A stretch of DNA of 6,034 nucleotides from Candidatus Latescibacterota bacterium. GTDB lineage: Bacteria; JAAXHH01; JABIQT01. This document shows, piece after piece, positions 1 to 5,614 of the stretch. Location: NCBI GenBank assembly GCA_018667995.1, contig JABIQT010000354.1, forward strand, positions 1 through 6,034, read 5' to 3'. Numbering within the stretch: the first letter of the stretch is position 1; each line of letters opens with the position of its first letter. A model generated the notes under the pieces. That model was not told where the DNA came from. It searched no databases and saw only the letters and a program-made list of their open reading frames with translations. The position numbers and the translations under genes are program-made.

Positions 1-1
1 C

Positions 2-943
2 ACGGAGACCTTTGATCTGGACCACATGGATCATGCTGTTGGAGCCGTCTGGGCCAAATATCCCAAAGGTGTTGCCGCGGTGCTACAGGGGGAGGGACTG
101 ACTCTTAGAGGATTCGATGCGGTGTTCAACGGCACCGTGCCATTGGGCGCCGGCCTCAGTTCATCGGCGGCTCTGGAAGTGGCAACAGCCACCCTCATGT
201 GCGGTTTATCTGGGATAGAAATTCCAGGACCGCGCCTGGCCAGACTTTGTCAACGCGCAGAGAATGAGTATGCCGGAGTCCAGTGTGGCATCATGGATCA
301 GTTTATCTCTTCCATGGCGGAGTCCGACACCGCGTTAATGCTCGATTGCCGATCTCTTGCCTACGAACATGTACCGCTTCGTATCGGAGATCATATTCTT
401 ATGATTGCCAATACCAATAAGCCGCGCGGGCTTGTTGATTCTGAATACAATAATCGAAGGCAGGAGTGCGAGGAAGGTGTGCGTTTGCTTCAGAAATCAC
501 TTCCTGAGACAAAGGCTCTGCGTGACGTCACTACACTAGAATTTGGCCGGCACAGGACCGGACTAACCGATCAGGTCGCTCATCGGTGCCAGCATGTTAT
601 TGAGGAGAATGAGCGCGTGGAACTCAGTGTAAAGGCACTTAAGCAGGATGACCTATCCGCTTTTGGAAAATTGATGAACGCGTCACATGATAGCCTCCGC
701 GATCTTTACGAGGTCAGCTGTTATGAGTTGGATCTAATGGTGGATATCGCCCGATCCTGTAGCGGCGTACTTGGTTCACGGATGACGGGCGGAGGATTCG
801 GTGGCTGCACAGTGACACTAGTCTCGTCCGAATCTGTCGGACAACTAGAGACAAGTATTCTGGACCAGTATCCGGCCGCGACGGGATTTGAACCGGAGCT
901 GTACGTCTGTCGTCCCTCTGCCGGGGCCAATGAATTGATCTGA
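2..943 (+). CDS. galK: Galactokinase, N-terminus cut off by window edge
   Basis: Cytoplasmic GHMP-family kinase that phosphorylates galactose with ATP to galactose-1-phosphate, first committed step of the Leloir pathway. The frame is open to the left edge, so the ATG at 26 is internal; about 75-80 residues are missing compared with the usual 380-390, including the N-terminal sugar-binding signature. Counting from the ATG at 26, the glycine/serine phosphate-binding loop PLGAGLSSSAALE is at residues 39-51, the catalytic aspartate is D91 in CGIMDQF, SEYNNRR is at 139-145, and the third GHMP motif MTGGGFGGC is at 253-261. The C-terminus (YVCRPSAGA) matches the normal family end, so the 3' end is intact. 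The stop is 36 bases before the HNH gene, compatible with cotranscription. Other GHMP kinases are much less likely, because the spacing and wording of all the motifs follow E. coli GalK closely. Confidence 0.95.
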   Translation, partial: TETFDLDHMDHAVGAVWAKYPKGVAAVLQGEGLTLRGFDAVFNGTVPLGAGLSSSAALEVATATLMCGLSGIEIPGPRLARLCQRAENEYAGVQCGIMDQFISSMAESDTALMLDCRSLAYEHVPLRIGDHILMIANTNKPRGLVDSEYNNRRQECEEGVRLLQKSLPETKALRDVTTLEFGRHRTGLTDQVAHRCQHVIEENERVELSVKALKQDDLSAFGKLMNASHDSLRDLYEVSCYELDLMVDIARSCSGVLGSRMTGGGFGGCTVTLVSSESVGQLETSILDQYPAATGFEPELYVCRPSAGANELI

Positions 944-964
944 GCTATTGGCGGAGCAAATAAT

Positions 965-969
965 GGAGG
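965..969 (+). promoter_or_regulatory. Ribosome binding site of the HNH gene
   Basis: GGAGG lies 10 bases before the ATG at 980 and fixes that start. The start codon itself sits in a perfect 10-base palindrome (CTTCATGAAG, 976-985). GAGG at 966-969 can pair with CCTC at 989-992, so the ribosome site could be partly folded away in the mRNA. Confidence 0.6.
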
Positions 970-979
970 CTGTGGCTTC

Positions 980-1333
980 ATGAAGAAACCTCTCTCTACA
1001 GCGACGTGGGCGCAGTTAGTAAAAGAGCGTGATGAACGGCGTTGTCAGCACGACGGGTGTACCGAGACGAGCAATCTCGAGGCTCATCACATCGTACCCG
1101 TCTCCCAGGGCGGACCGAACACTCCGGAAAATGGCATCACGCTATGCCGTGAGCACCATACCATCGATAACGTACGGATACACAATCGAAGCCGGACTCA
1201 GTCAAAGACCGATCGGATTTTCGCCAAGAGAAAGACGGGAAAGCGAGAGGCCGCCTATCGATTCCTCTCTAAGAAACGCTTGATGGAGACTGCTCGTCCC
1301 AGAGGTCCCTGGCGGCCTGATGAGGAAGACTGA
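980..1333 (+). CDS. Small HNH endonuclease domain protein
   Basis: A 117-residue protein made of little more than one HNH (His-Asn-His, beta-beta-alpha-metal) nuclease domain. Zinc-knuckle-type residues are C22 and C27 (spacing of four), then C56 with H59. The catalytic HNH residues appear to be H36/H37 in AHHIVPVSQGG, N51 in PENGITLC and H60 in CREHH. The C-terminal 55 residues are strongly basic (many K/R), consistent with DNA or RNA contact. No phage terminase, intein, intron or restriction-methylation partner is visible beside it, so its role (housekeeping repair-type nuclease, remnant of a mobile element, or part of an undetected module) cannot be assigned. The start is supported by GGAGG at 965-969. 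It lies between galK and the BFN gene, both apparently core-type genes. The family call is secure; the function is not. Confidence 0.85.
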   Translation: MKKPLSTATWAQLVKERDERRCQHDGCTETSNLEAHHIVPVSQGGPNTPENGITLCREHHTIDNVRIHNRSRTQSKTDRIFAKRKTGKREAAYRFLSKKRLMETARPRGPWRPDEED

Positions 1334-1663
1334 TCAGGTGCCTCTGACGCCCGCGAGACATGTGCTGAGATCATGGAATTTGAAATTCCCTCTGTCACGG
1401 ATTTTCACCTTGACCGCATTCGATCAGTCGCCTTATTATGTGAGGTAGCTGCCTGCGGTTCAGTTCTGATCGCTGGTCTATCCCCGATTCTGCGAAGAAT
1501 ACAGCATAAGCGTGATTTCAAAGAGAACAATTGTAGCATGGGTTGGCATGGCGGTTAATTCCGTATAGTAGTAATAAAACGGAGCTTTGTTGCCGGCCGT
1601 ATGAGGTGGGGCTTTACCCTCAAAAAAATCGGTCACCATCGAGACGTCCAGGGCCCTTCAGCA
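1334..1663 (+). other. Intergenic stretch without a convincing gene
   Basis: These 330 bases separate the HNH and BFN genes. A 61-codon open frame (1373-1558) could encode a short peptide with one hydrophobic stretch (about residues 18-40), but it lacks a good ribosome site and recognisable homology, so I do not call it a gene. The BFN frame is also open back to an ATG at 1601, but the extra 21 residues do not look like the family's N-terminus. I see no terminator with a T-run, no tRNA and no complete riboswitch. The right part is more AT-rich and holds a weak promoter-like pair at 1543-1569. Confidence 0.5.
1543..1569 (+). promoter_or_regulatory. Possible weak promoter for the BFN gene
   Basis: TTGGCA (1543-1548) and TATAGT (1564-1569) resemble -35 and -10 boxes, but the spacer is 15 bases, shorter than the usual 17. 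It stands about 95 bases before the preferred BFN start at 1664, at the AT-rich end of the gene-free stretch. If the organism belongs to the Bacteroidota-like lineages, sigma-70 consensus boxes may not apply. This is a tentative call. Confidence 0.2.
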
Positions 1664-2299
1664 ATGATTAAAGTCAAAGTGTATGATGTAGGCCACACCT
1701 ACCCCGTAAACTATTCGGTGAATCCGTCGCCTCTGCTCTGGCTAACCGATGAGGCTGAAGAACGTGTGCTTGTACTGACGATTGGACCGTCCGAGGCGGT
1801 TGCCATCAAAATGAAGCTCGCGTCGGAGCCCAGTTCCTTTCCAAGACCAATGACCCACGATCTTTTGAAGACGGTTTTTGAGCAATTGGACGCATCCGTT
1901 AATCGCATAGTGATCACTGAGCTGCGGGAAGGCGAGTTCTACGTGGCCGAGATCCACGTAAACAGAGAGAGTGATGCGGTGGTACTGGATGCCAGACCCA
2001 GCGATGCTATCGCCCTGGCACTTCGAACTGATGCGCCTATCTTTGTGGCGGAGGAGGTTATGGAGGAACACGGCCAGCCGATGCCGAAAGAAGCAGCGAC
2101 ATCTCCCGAGGGATTGATCGAAGAGCATCTCGAAAGCATACAGGATGGCTCCACCATGAGTGTCACCGAAGGCGAGGATCCTGAAACGACTGAATCGCCA
2201 CTGGATACAGCCAGGAGAGAACTTCAGTCGGCCATTGATGATGAACGCTACGAGGATGCTGCGCGGCTTCGTGACGAAATCCGGAATCTCGAAGGGTAG
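1664..2299 (+). CDS. Bifunctional nuclease (BFN/DUF151) domain protein with C-terminal UVR motif
   Basis: A 211-residue cytoplasmic protein from the ATG at 1664. Residues 1-135 are a BFN/DUF151 domain, shown by TIGPSEAVAIKMKL (39-52), RPMTHDLL (61-68) and the hallmark DARPSDAIALALR (109-121). In plants and some bacteria this family has been given DNase/RNase activity, but the biochemical role in most bacteria is unsettled. After an acidic linker (about 140-177) the tail (178-211) is a helical-hairpin UVR motif like the UvrB/UvrC interaction segment (ARRELQSAIDDERYEDAARL), suggesting a protein-protein contact, perhaps with the repair or Clp/McsA-type machinery. The start at 1664 is preferred over ATG 1601 because MIKVKVYDVG matches where the family begins, with a weak CAGGG 10 bases upstream. 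The stop is only a few bases before the next gene, suggesting cotranscription and perhaps translational coupling. Confidence 0.88.
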   Translation: MIKVKVYDVGHTYPVNYSVNPSPLLWLTDEAEERVLVLTIGPSEAVAIKMKLASEPSSFPRPMTHDLLKTVFEQLDASVNRIVITELREGEFYVAEIHVNRESDAVVLDARPSDAIALALRTDAPIFVAEEVMEEHGQPMPKEAATSPEGLIEEHLESIQDGSTMSVTEGEDPETTESPLDTARRELQSAIDDERYEDAARLRDEIRNLEG

Positions 2300-2322
2300 G
2301 AGCTGTGAAAGAAGCATTTACA

Positions 2323-3123
2323 ATGTGGAAATACACCAGGATGGTTGTCCTGGTGGCTCTGACGGCGGCGATGTATGCCGCCGTTTTGATTCCGTTTAAG
2401 CTCCTTCCAATTATCCCCGGTATCACAGAAATACGCCCCGCAAATGTATTTCCAGTCATCTGCTCCCTCATGTTCGGTCCTGCTGGGGCTTGGGGGGCAG
2501 CCTTTGGCAATCTTATAGGAGATCTAATGGGCGGCACGTACGGGCTTGGTAGTTATTTCGGCATGCTCGGTAATTTCTGGTTCGGCTACATACCATACCG
2601 AGTTTGGCGGATAATTGGCAAAGGTGAGCCGATACCCTGGACCACGCGAAAACTTCTGCTCTTTCTTCCCGTCACTCTACTCGCCAGCATGGCATGTGGC
2701 GTCCAGGTCGGCTGGGGTTTGGATACGCTCGGACTCGTACCATTTCATGTCCTCGCTCCTCTGATTACCATGAACAATTTCGCGATCGCCGCCGTATTAG
2801 GCGTGCTCTTACTTCCCAGACTCTATCCGCGAGTAAAGAGGTGGGGACTGCTCTATACCGACATTATGGATCCTGAGGATCTGTCCACCGGACGTGTCTC
2901 CCACGTTGCACATATTGTCGCGTGGATAGCGCTAGGTGGTGCCCTTGTCTTCGGTGTTCTTTTGTCGCTTGGGGTAACTGGATCTGACACCTTTGACCTG
3001 GTGTTGCCAGGGGGATTCGAGCTCTCGCTATCAATGGACTGGATGCCCCAGTGGAGTGAGAGCGTGGCGCTCGGTCTTGCTCCCATAATTGTCATATTTA
3101 TCCTCGCATGTGTGTTCATATGA
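2323..3123 (+). CDS. Multi-pass membrane protein, probable ECF transporter S component (QueT-like)
   Basis: A hydrophobic protein of 266 residues from ATG 2323; GTG 2305 would give 272, but its GGAG is only two bases away, while ATG 2323 has AGAAG eight bases upstream. In the 272-residue numbering, likely membrane segments are at about 12-38, 46-76, 82-101, 116-136, 148-172, 203-224 and 253-272. The first 175 residues have the glycine-rich look of small-molecule-binding S components of energy-coupling-factor transporters, closest by eye to the QueT family: TM1 with ALTAAMYAAVL, then EIRPANVFPVICSLMFGPAGAW and GNLIGDLMGG. The ligand cannot be read from the sequence. No EcfT or EcfA gene is in the window, so a shared energising module elsewhere would be needed. 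The added C-terminal part (a hydrophilic loop around 176-200, then two membrane segments) is unusual for an S component, and the protein stops inside its last hydrophobic segment. Two hairpins overlap its first codons. Confidence 0.7.
   Translation: MWKYTRMVVLVALTAAMYAAVLIPFKLLPIIPGITEIRPANVFPVICSLMFGPAGAWGAAFGNLIGDLMGGTYGLGSYFGMLGNFWFGYIPYRVWRIIGKGEPIPWTTRKLLLFLPVTLLASMACGVQVGWGLDTLGLVPFHVLAPLITMNNFAIAAVLGVLLLPRLYPRVKRWGLLYTDIMDPEDLSTGRVSHVAHIVAWIALGGALVFGVLLSLGVTGSDTFDLVLPGGFELSLSMDWMPQWSESVALGLAPIIVIFILACVFI
2334..2355 (+). repeat. Perfect 8-bp inverted repeat in the start of the membrane gene
   Basis: CACCAGGA (2334-2341) and TCCTGGTG (2348-2355) are exact reverse complements around a six-base loop, beginning 11 bases after the ATG at 2323. 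As RNA this is a stable hairpin within the initiating ribosome's footprint. It may be chance from codon usage; see the neighbouring hairpin. Confidence 0.6.
2362..2387 (+). repeat. GC-rich 8-bp hairpin followed by TTTT inside coding sequence
   Basis: ACGGCGGC (2362-2369) and GCCGCCGT (2377-2384) pair perfectly around a seven-base loop, and a run of four T (2384-2387) follows. In an untranslated region this would be called a short intrinsic terminator; here it lies within codons for the first membrane helix (Ala-Ala-Met-Tyr-Ala-Ala). The repeated alanine codons GCG GCG and GCC GCC explain part of the symmetry. Attenuation-type control is possible but unproven. Confidence 0.5.
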
Positions 3124-3134
3124 TCTATACCTCG

Positions 3135-3159
3135 ATATAGTTAGAAGCTCTATCTATAT
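3135..3159 (+). promoter_or_regulatory. AT-rich dyad, operator or hairpin between two transcription units
   Basis: A 25-base imperfect palindrome: ATATAG (3135-3140) pairs with CTATAT (3154-3159), then one T-T mismatch, then TAGA with TCTA around the loop AGC. G3134 and T3160 add a wobble pair. It lies in the 68-base gap after the membrane gene and 33 bases before the enolase-superfamily start. The symmetry would suit a dimeric regulator (GntR- or LacI-like) controlling the sugar-acid genes. It lacks a following T-run, so it is a poor terminator. Confidence 0.4.
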
Positions 3160-3175
3160 TCTCACCACTCCAGCC

Positions 3176-3182
3176 AAAAGGA
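3176..3182 (+). promoter_or_regulatory. Ribosome binding site of the enolase-superfamily gene
   Basis: AAAAGGA ends nine bases before ATG 3192, good spacing, and decides the start. The site overlaps a GGATCC immediately followed by GAATTC (3180-3191), directly abutting the ATG. Confidence 0.65.
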
Positions 3183-3191
3183 TCCGAATTC

Positions 3192-4472
3192 ATGCGAGTG
3201 ACAAGTGTCGATCGAATCGTGGTGGATGTCCCGTTCACGGACCGTCAGACACACATCAGCGAACGCGAAGTTTACAACTGGGCTATTCTTGAGCTCTGCA
3301 AGGTGACGACGGACAGCGGCATCGTAGGGTGGGGTGAGACCGTGATTCATTACACGTGGTCTCGCGTGACGGATGAAGCCGTGGATCGTGTAGTCGGCAA
3401 GAGTCCCGCTGATGTAATGAACGATGATACGCTGGGTGCGGGCCTTCAAATGGCTCTGTTTGATGTGGTGGGTAAGGCCCTGGAAGTGCCTTGCTACAAG
3501 TTGATGGGGACCAAAGTACGCGACTGGACTCCGATTTCATGGTGGTCCATCGATGCTTCACCTCAAGAGTGGTCAGCAGAAGCCGTGGATGCCGTCTCCC
3601 ATGGATATACCAGTTTCAAAATCAAACAGCGGCCCTGGTGGGATATCGTAGAGCAGGTTGAAGCGGTATCAAAGGTGGTACCGGCGGGCTTCAAACTAGA
3701 TCTGGATGCCAATGGAACGATGCAGAATGCTGCGGCTGCCATGCCGATCATGCAACAGTTGGAGCGATATGACCATGTGGCCATGTTTGAAACCCCCATT
3801 CCGCAGACGGACATCCTCGGAAATCGGCAGCTCAGGCAGGCTATCTGTCGGCCCATAGCTATGCATTTCGGATCGCCTCCGTACATAACCGCCGTTCGTG
3901 AAGAAGTATGTGACGGCTTCGTGGTCTGTGCCGGAAAATCGGCGGTTATGCGTCAGGGCGTTCTTGCTGCCGAAGCGAGTATGCCTTTCTGGCTCCAGTT
4001 GGTGGGCAACGGCTTGACGACCACTTGGGCGGCACATCTGGGTGCGGTCCTCACACACGCCACCTGGCCCTCAATTACGTGTATGAATCTCTATAGCAAC
4101 CAGTTATTGAAAGAGCCCATAAAAGTGGTCGGAGGGTATCAGCAGGTACCAGAGAATCCCGGGCTTGGTGTTGAGGTGGATGAGGAGGCCATAGAGGAGT
4201 TTCGTGTTCCCGATACGACCTTGGAAGCTCTATCGGAGGGCGAAAGATATGACCGTCCATTTCCCCGGATCATATGCTCGACCGTTTATCCAGACGGTTC
4301 CCGGATTCACCTTGCTCCCATGCATCAGGGATATGGCTATTTCTCACAGGGACATGGTCCGGCCCATACGCCGGGAGTCAGGCTGGAACCATGGCACGAT
4401 GATGGAACGAAGGAATGGGAAGAATTGTTCGAGCGGGCCAAGAAACATCCTGTCCGCGACAGCGGAATCTAA
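3192..4472 (+). CDS. Enolase-superfamily (mandelate racemase/muconate lactonizing type) protein with altered active site
   Basis: A 426-residue protein with the enolase-superfamily plan: capping domain at about 1-110 (typical TTDSGIVGWGET at 39-50) and a TIM-barrel from about 115. Members abstract a proton alpha to a carboxylate, often dehydrating sugar acids, using Mg2+ held by three acidic residues. Here the KxK motif is K143-I-K145 (SFKIK), metal ligand one is D172 in LDLDANG and ligand two is E200 in FETPIP. Where the third ligand and its usual DE dipeptide belong, the sequence reads PIAMHFGSPP (221-230), giving H225-F226. The next strand reads FVVCAGKSAV (243-252) without the usual catalytic Lys or Asp. 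Thus the chemistry is unclear: unusual ligation, or a non-enzymatic or binding role. The C-terminal tail past about 355 carries an extra His/Gly-rich segment (HLAPMHQGYGYFSQGHG). It is 41 bases before the UxuA-like gene, suggesting a shared sugar-acid or uronate pathway. Family secure; substrate unknown. Confidence 0.85.
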   Translation: MRVTSVDRIVVDVPFTDRQTHISEREVYNWAILELCKVTTDSGIVGWGETVIHYTWSRVTDEAVDRVVGKSPADVMNDDTLGAGLQMALFDVVGKALEVPCYKLMGTKVRDWTPISWWSIDASPQEWSAEAVDAVSHGYTSFKIKQRPWWDIVEQVEAVSKVVPAGFKLDLDANGTMQNAAAAMPIMQQLERYDHVAMFETPIPQTDILGNRQLRQAICRPIAMHFGSPPYITAVREEVCDGFVVCAGKSAVMRQGVLAAEASMPFWLQLVGNGLTTTWAAHLGAVLTHATWPSITCMNLYSNQLLKEPIKVVGGYQQVPENPGLGVEVDEEAIEEFRVPDTTLEALSEGERYDRPFPRIICSTVYPDGSRIHLAPMHQGYGYFSQGHGPAHTPGVRLEPWHDDGTKEWEELFERAKKHPVRDSGI

Positions 4473-4498
4473 GCGACCGACTATTTGCATTTTGACTC

Positions 4499-4507
4499 AG
4501 GAAAGGA
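4499..4507 (+). promoter_or_regulatory. Ribosome binding site of the UxuA-like gene
   Basis: A purine-rich AGGAAAGGA ends six bases before ATG 4514, a strong site that supports this start. The 41-base gap after the enolase-superfamily gene shows no promoter or terminator, so the two genes are probably on one message. Confidence 0.6.
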
Positions 4508-4513
4508 AAACCA

Positions 4514-5485
4514 ATGATTGAGATTGCTGAGGTATTGGGATCACAGCCGAGCCCTCTGTGGCGGCAGGTACAGCAGATTGGCGTCAATCACGCCGTGACA
4601 TCGATGCCTTCGGGAGCGGGGCCCGATGAGAAACCCTGGGATTTCATGCCGATGCTGCGCATGAAAACAAGATTCGAGGATGCCGGATTCAAGGTGTCGG
4701 TCATCGAGAGCGCCCCACCCATGAATAAGATAAAACTGGGTCTACCTGGACGTGATGAGGAGATAGACGACGTCTGTACATTTGTCCGAAGCATGGGCAA
4801 GGTCGGCATTGAGGGCTGGTGCTACAATTGGATGGCCGTATTGAACTGGTTGCGGACCTCCACGTCCATCCCTGCGCGCGGAGGAGCCTTTACCACGGGG
4901 TATGATCATGCCCTCATGAAAGACGCCCCGTTTACCTGGGCCGGCGAGGTCTCCGAAGAGGAGCTGTGGGAGAATCTTGAGTATTTCCTGAAGCGCGTTG
5001 TGCCGGTGGCCGAGGAGGCCGGAGTCAAAATGGCAATGCATCCGGACGATCCTCCGCTTTCACCACTCCGTGGAATTGGCCGGATAATGCGTTCCCTGGA
5101 AAACTTTCAGCGACTGGTCGATCTCGTACCCAGCCCGTCCAACGGCATCACCTTCTGCCAGGGCAATTTCGCACTGATGACCAATGATCAACCCGCGGCC
5201 ATCAGGGATTTCGGAAATCAGGGCAAAATCCATTTTGTGCACTTCCGTGATGTGCGCGGTAATGTTGAGAAGTACGAAGAGACTTTCCATGACAATGGCC
5301 CCACTGACATGATGGAATGTCTTAGAGCTTATAGGGATATCGGGTTTGATGGTGTGCTTCGGCCTGATCATGTGCCGACACTCGAGGGTGATAGCAATGA
5401 CCACCCTGGGTATTCTTCAATCGGTCGACTCTATGCTGTGGGATACATCCGTGGATTACGCGAGGCCGTGTACCGCGAGAACTAA
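4514..5485 (+). CDS. uxuA: Mannonate dehydratase (UxuA)-family protein, short form
   Basis: A 323-residue TIM-barrel protein of the UxuA family, which dehydrates D-mannonate to 2-keto-3-deoxy-D-gluconate in hexuronate breakdown. Family landmarks in order: GWCYNWMAVLNWLRT (101-115), KMAMHPDDPPLSPLRG (172-187), PSPSNGITFCQGNFAL (206-221), GKIHFVHFRDV (237-247), FHDNGPTDMMECLRAY (258-273), RPDH (283-286) and a C-terminal GYSSIGRLYAVGYIRGL (299-315). Expected metal-binding residues are H176, C215, a His of HFVH (H240 or H243) and D285; all are present, so an active enzyme is likely. It is shorter than E. coli UxuA (394 residues), lacking insertions, and has RPDHVP where the classical enzyme has RPDHGR, so the true substrate may be another sugar acid or a ketose (xylose-isomerase-like fold). 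It is cotranscribed with the enolase-superfamily gene and followed by a terminator. Confidence 0.82.
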   Translation: MIEIAEVLGSQPSPLWRQVQQIGVNHAVTSMPSGAGPDEKPWDFMPMLRMKTRFEDAGFKVSVIESAPPMNKIKLGLPGRDEEIDDVCTFVRSMGKVGIEGWCYNWMAVLNWLRTSTSIPARGGAFTTGYDHALMKDAPFTWAGEVSEEELWENLEYFLKRVVPVAEEAGVKMAMHPDDPPLSPLRGIGRIMRSLENFQRLVDLVPSPSNGITFCQGNFALMTNDQPAAIRDFGNQGKIHFVHFRDVRGNVEKYEETFHDNGPTDMMECLRAYRDIGFDGVLRPDHVPTLEGDSNDHPGYSSIGRLYAVGYIRGLREAVYREN

Positions 5486-5491
5486 CGGATG

Positions 5492-5526
5492 CTGGATGGA
5501 CAGATTCTTGATTGTCCATCCAGTTT
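5492..5526 (+). terminator. Rho-independent terminator after the UxuA-like gene
   Basis: CTGGATGGACA (5492-5502) and TGTCCATCCAG (5513-5523) form a perfect 11-bp stem with a 10-base loop, followed by TTTCT. It begins six bases after the uxuA-like stop and ends the plus-strand unit. Reading the other strand there is no T-run after the stem, so it would not serve the convergent cupin gene well. Confidence 0.8.
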
Positions 5527-5614
5527 CTGTAGGTTCCGCAGATGTATCTCATTGATTGCACCTCTTGATCAAAGGGATGACACGTCTGCTTAGATCCGGA
5601 AGGTGGTTCCTCCG

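Noticed and set aside
1334-1380. GGTGCC and GCTGAGA words resembling parts of a TPP (THI-box) riboswitch
   Set aside because: The remaining conserved blocks (the downstream ACC/CTGATCTGG-type part in the right order) are absent, and the next gene is a nuclease-domain gene rather than a thiamine gene.
1373-1558. 61-codon open frame with a hydrophobic segment at about residues 18-40
   Set aside because: No good ribosome site, no recognisable family, and composition like random intergenic sequence; mentioned only within the gap description.
1605-1628. Short GAGG/CCTC hairpin next to an A-run
   Set aside because: The A-run follows the stem on the plus strand, and on the minus strand the T-run precedes it, so it cannot act as an intrinsic terminator either way.
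1601-1663. Upstream ATG extension of the BFN gene
   Set aside because: The 21 additional residues do not fit the family's N-terminus and the nearest GGAG is 16 bases before that ATG.
1742-2317. Long minus-strand open frame (191 codons) opposite the BFN gene
   Set aside because: It is antisense to a clear BFN-UVR gene and its translation shows no domain; a shadow frame.
3109-3126. Resemblance to the end of an Illumina adapter (13 of 18 bases; one frame reads SSHVCSYDL, close to adapter-derived SSDVCSSDL)
   Set aside because: Several differences are at synonymous positions and upstream bases do not match the adapter, so this is more likely coincidence than adapter carry-over.
5561-5576. Imperfect palindrome centred on TTGATCAA between the convergent genes
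   Set aside because: Short, with a mismatch and wobble, and not placed before a start; probably chance.
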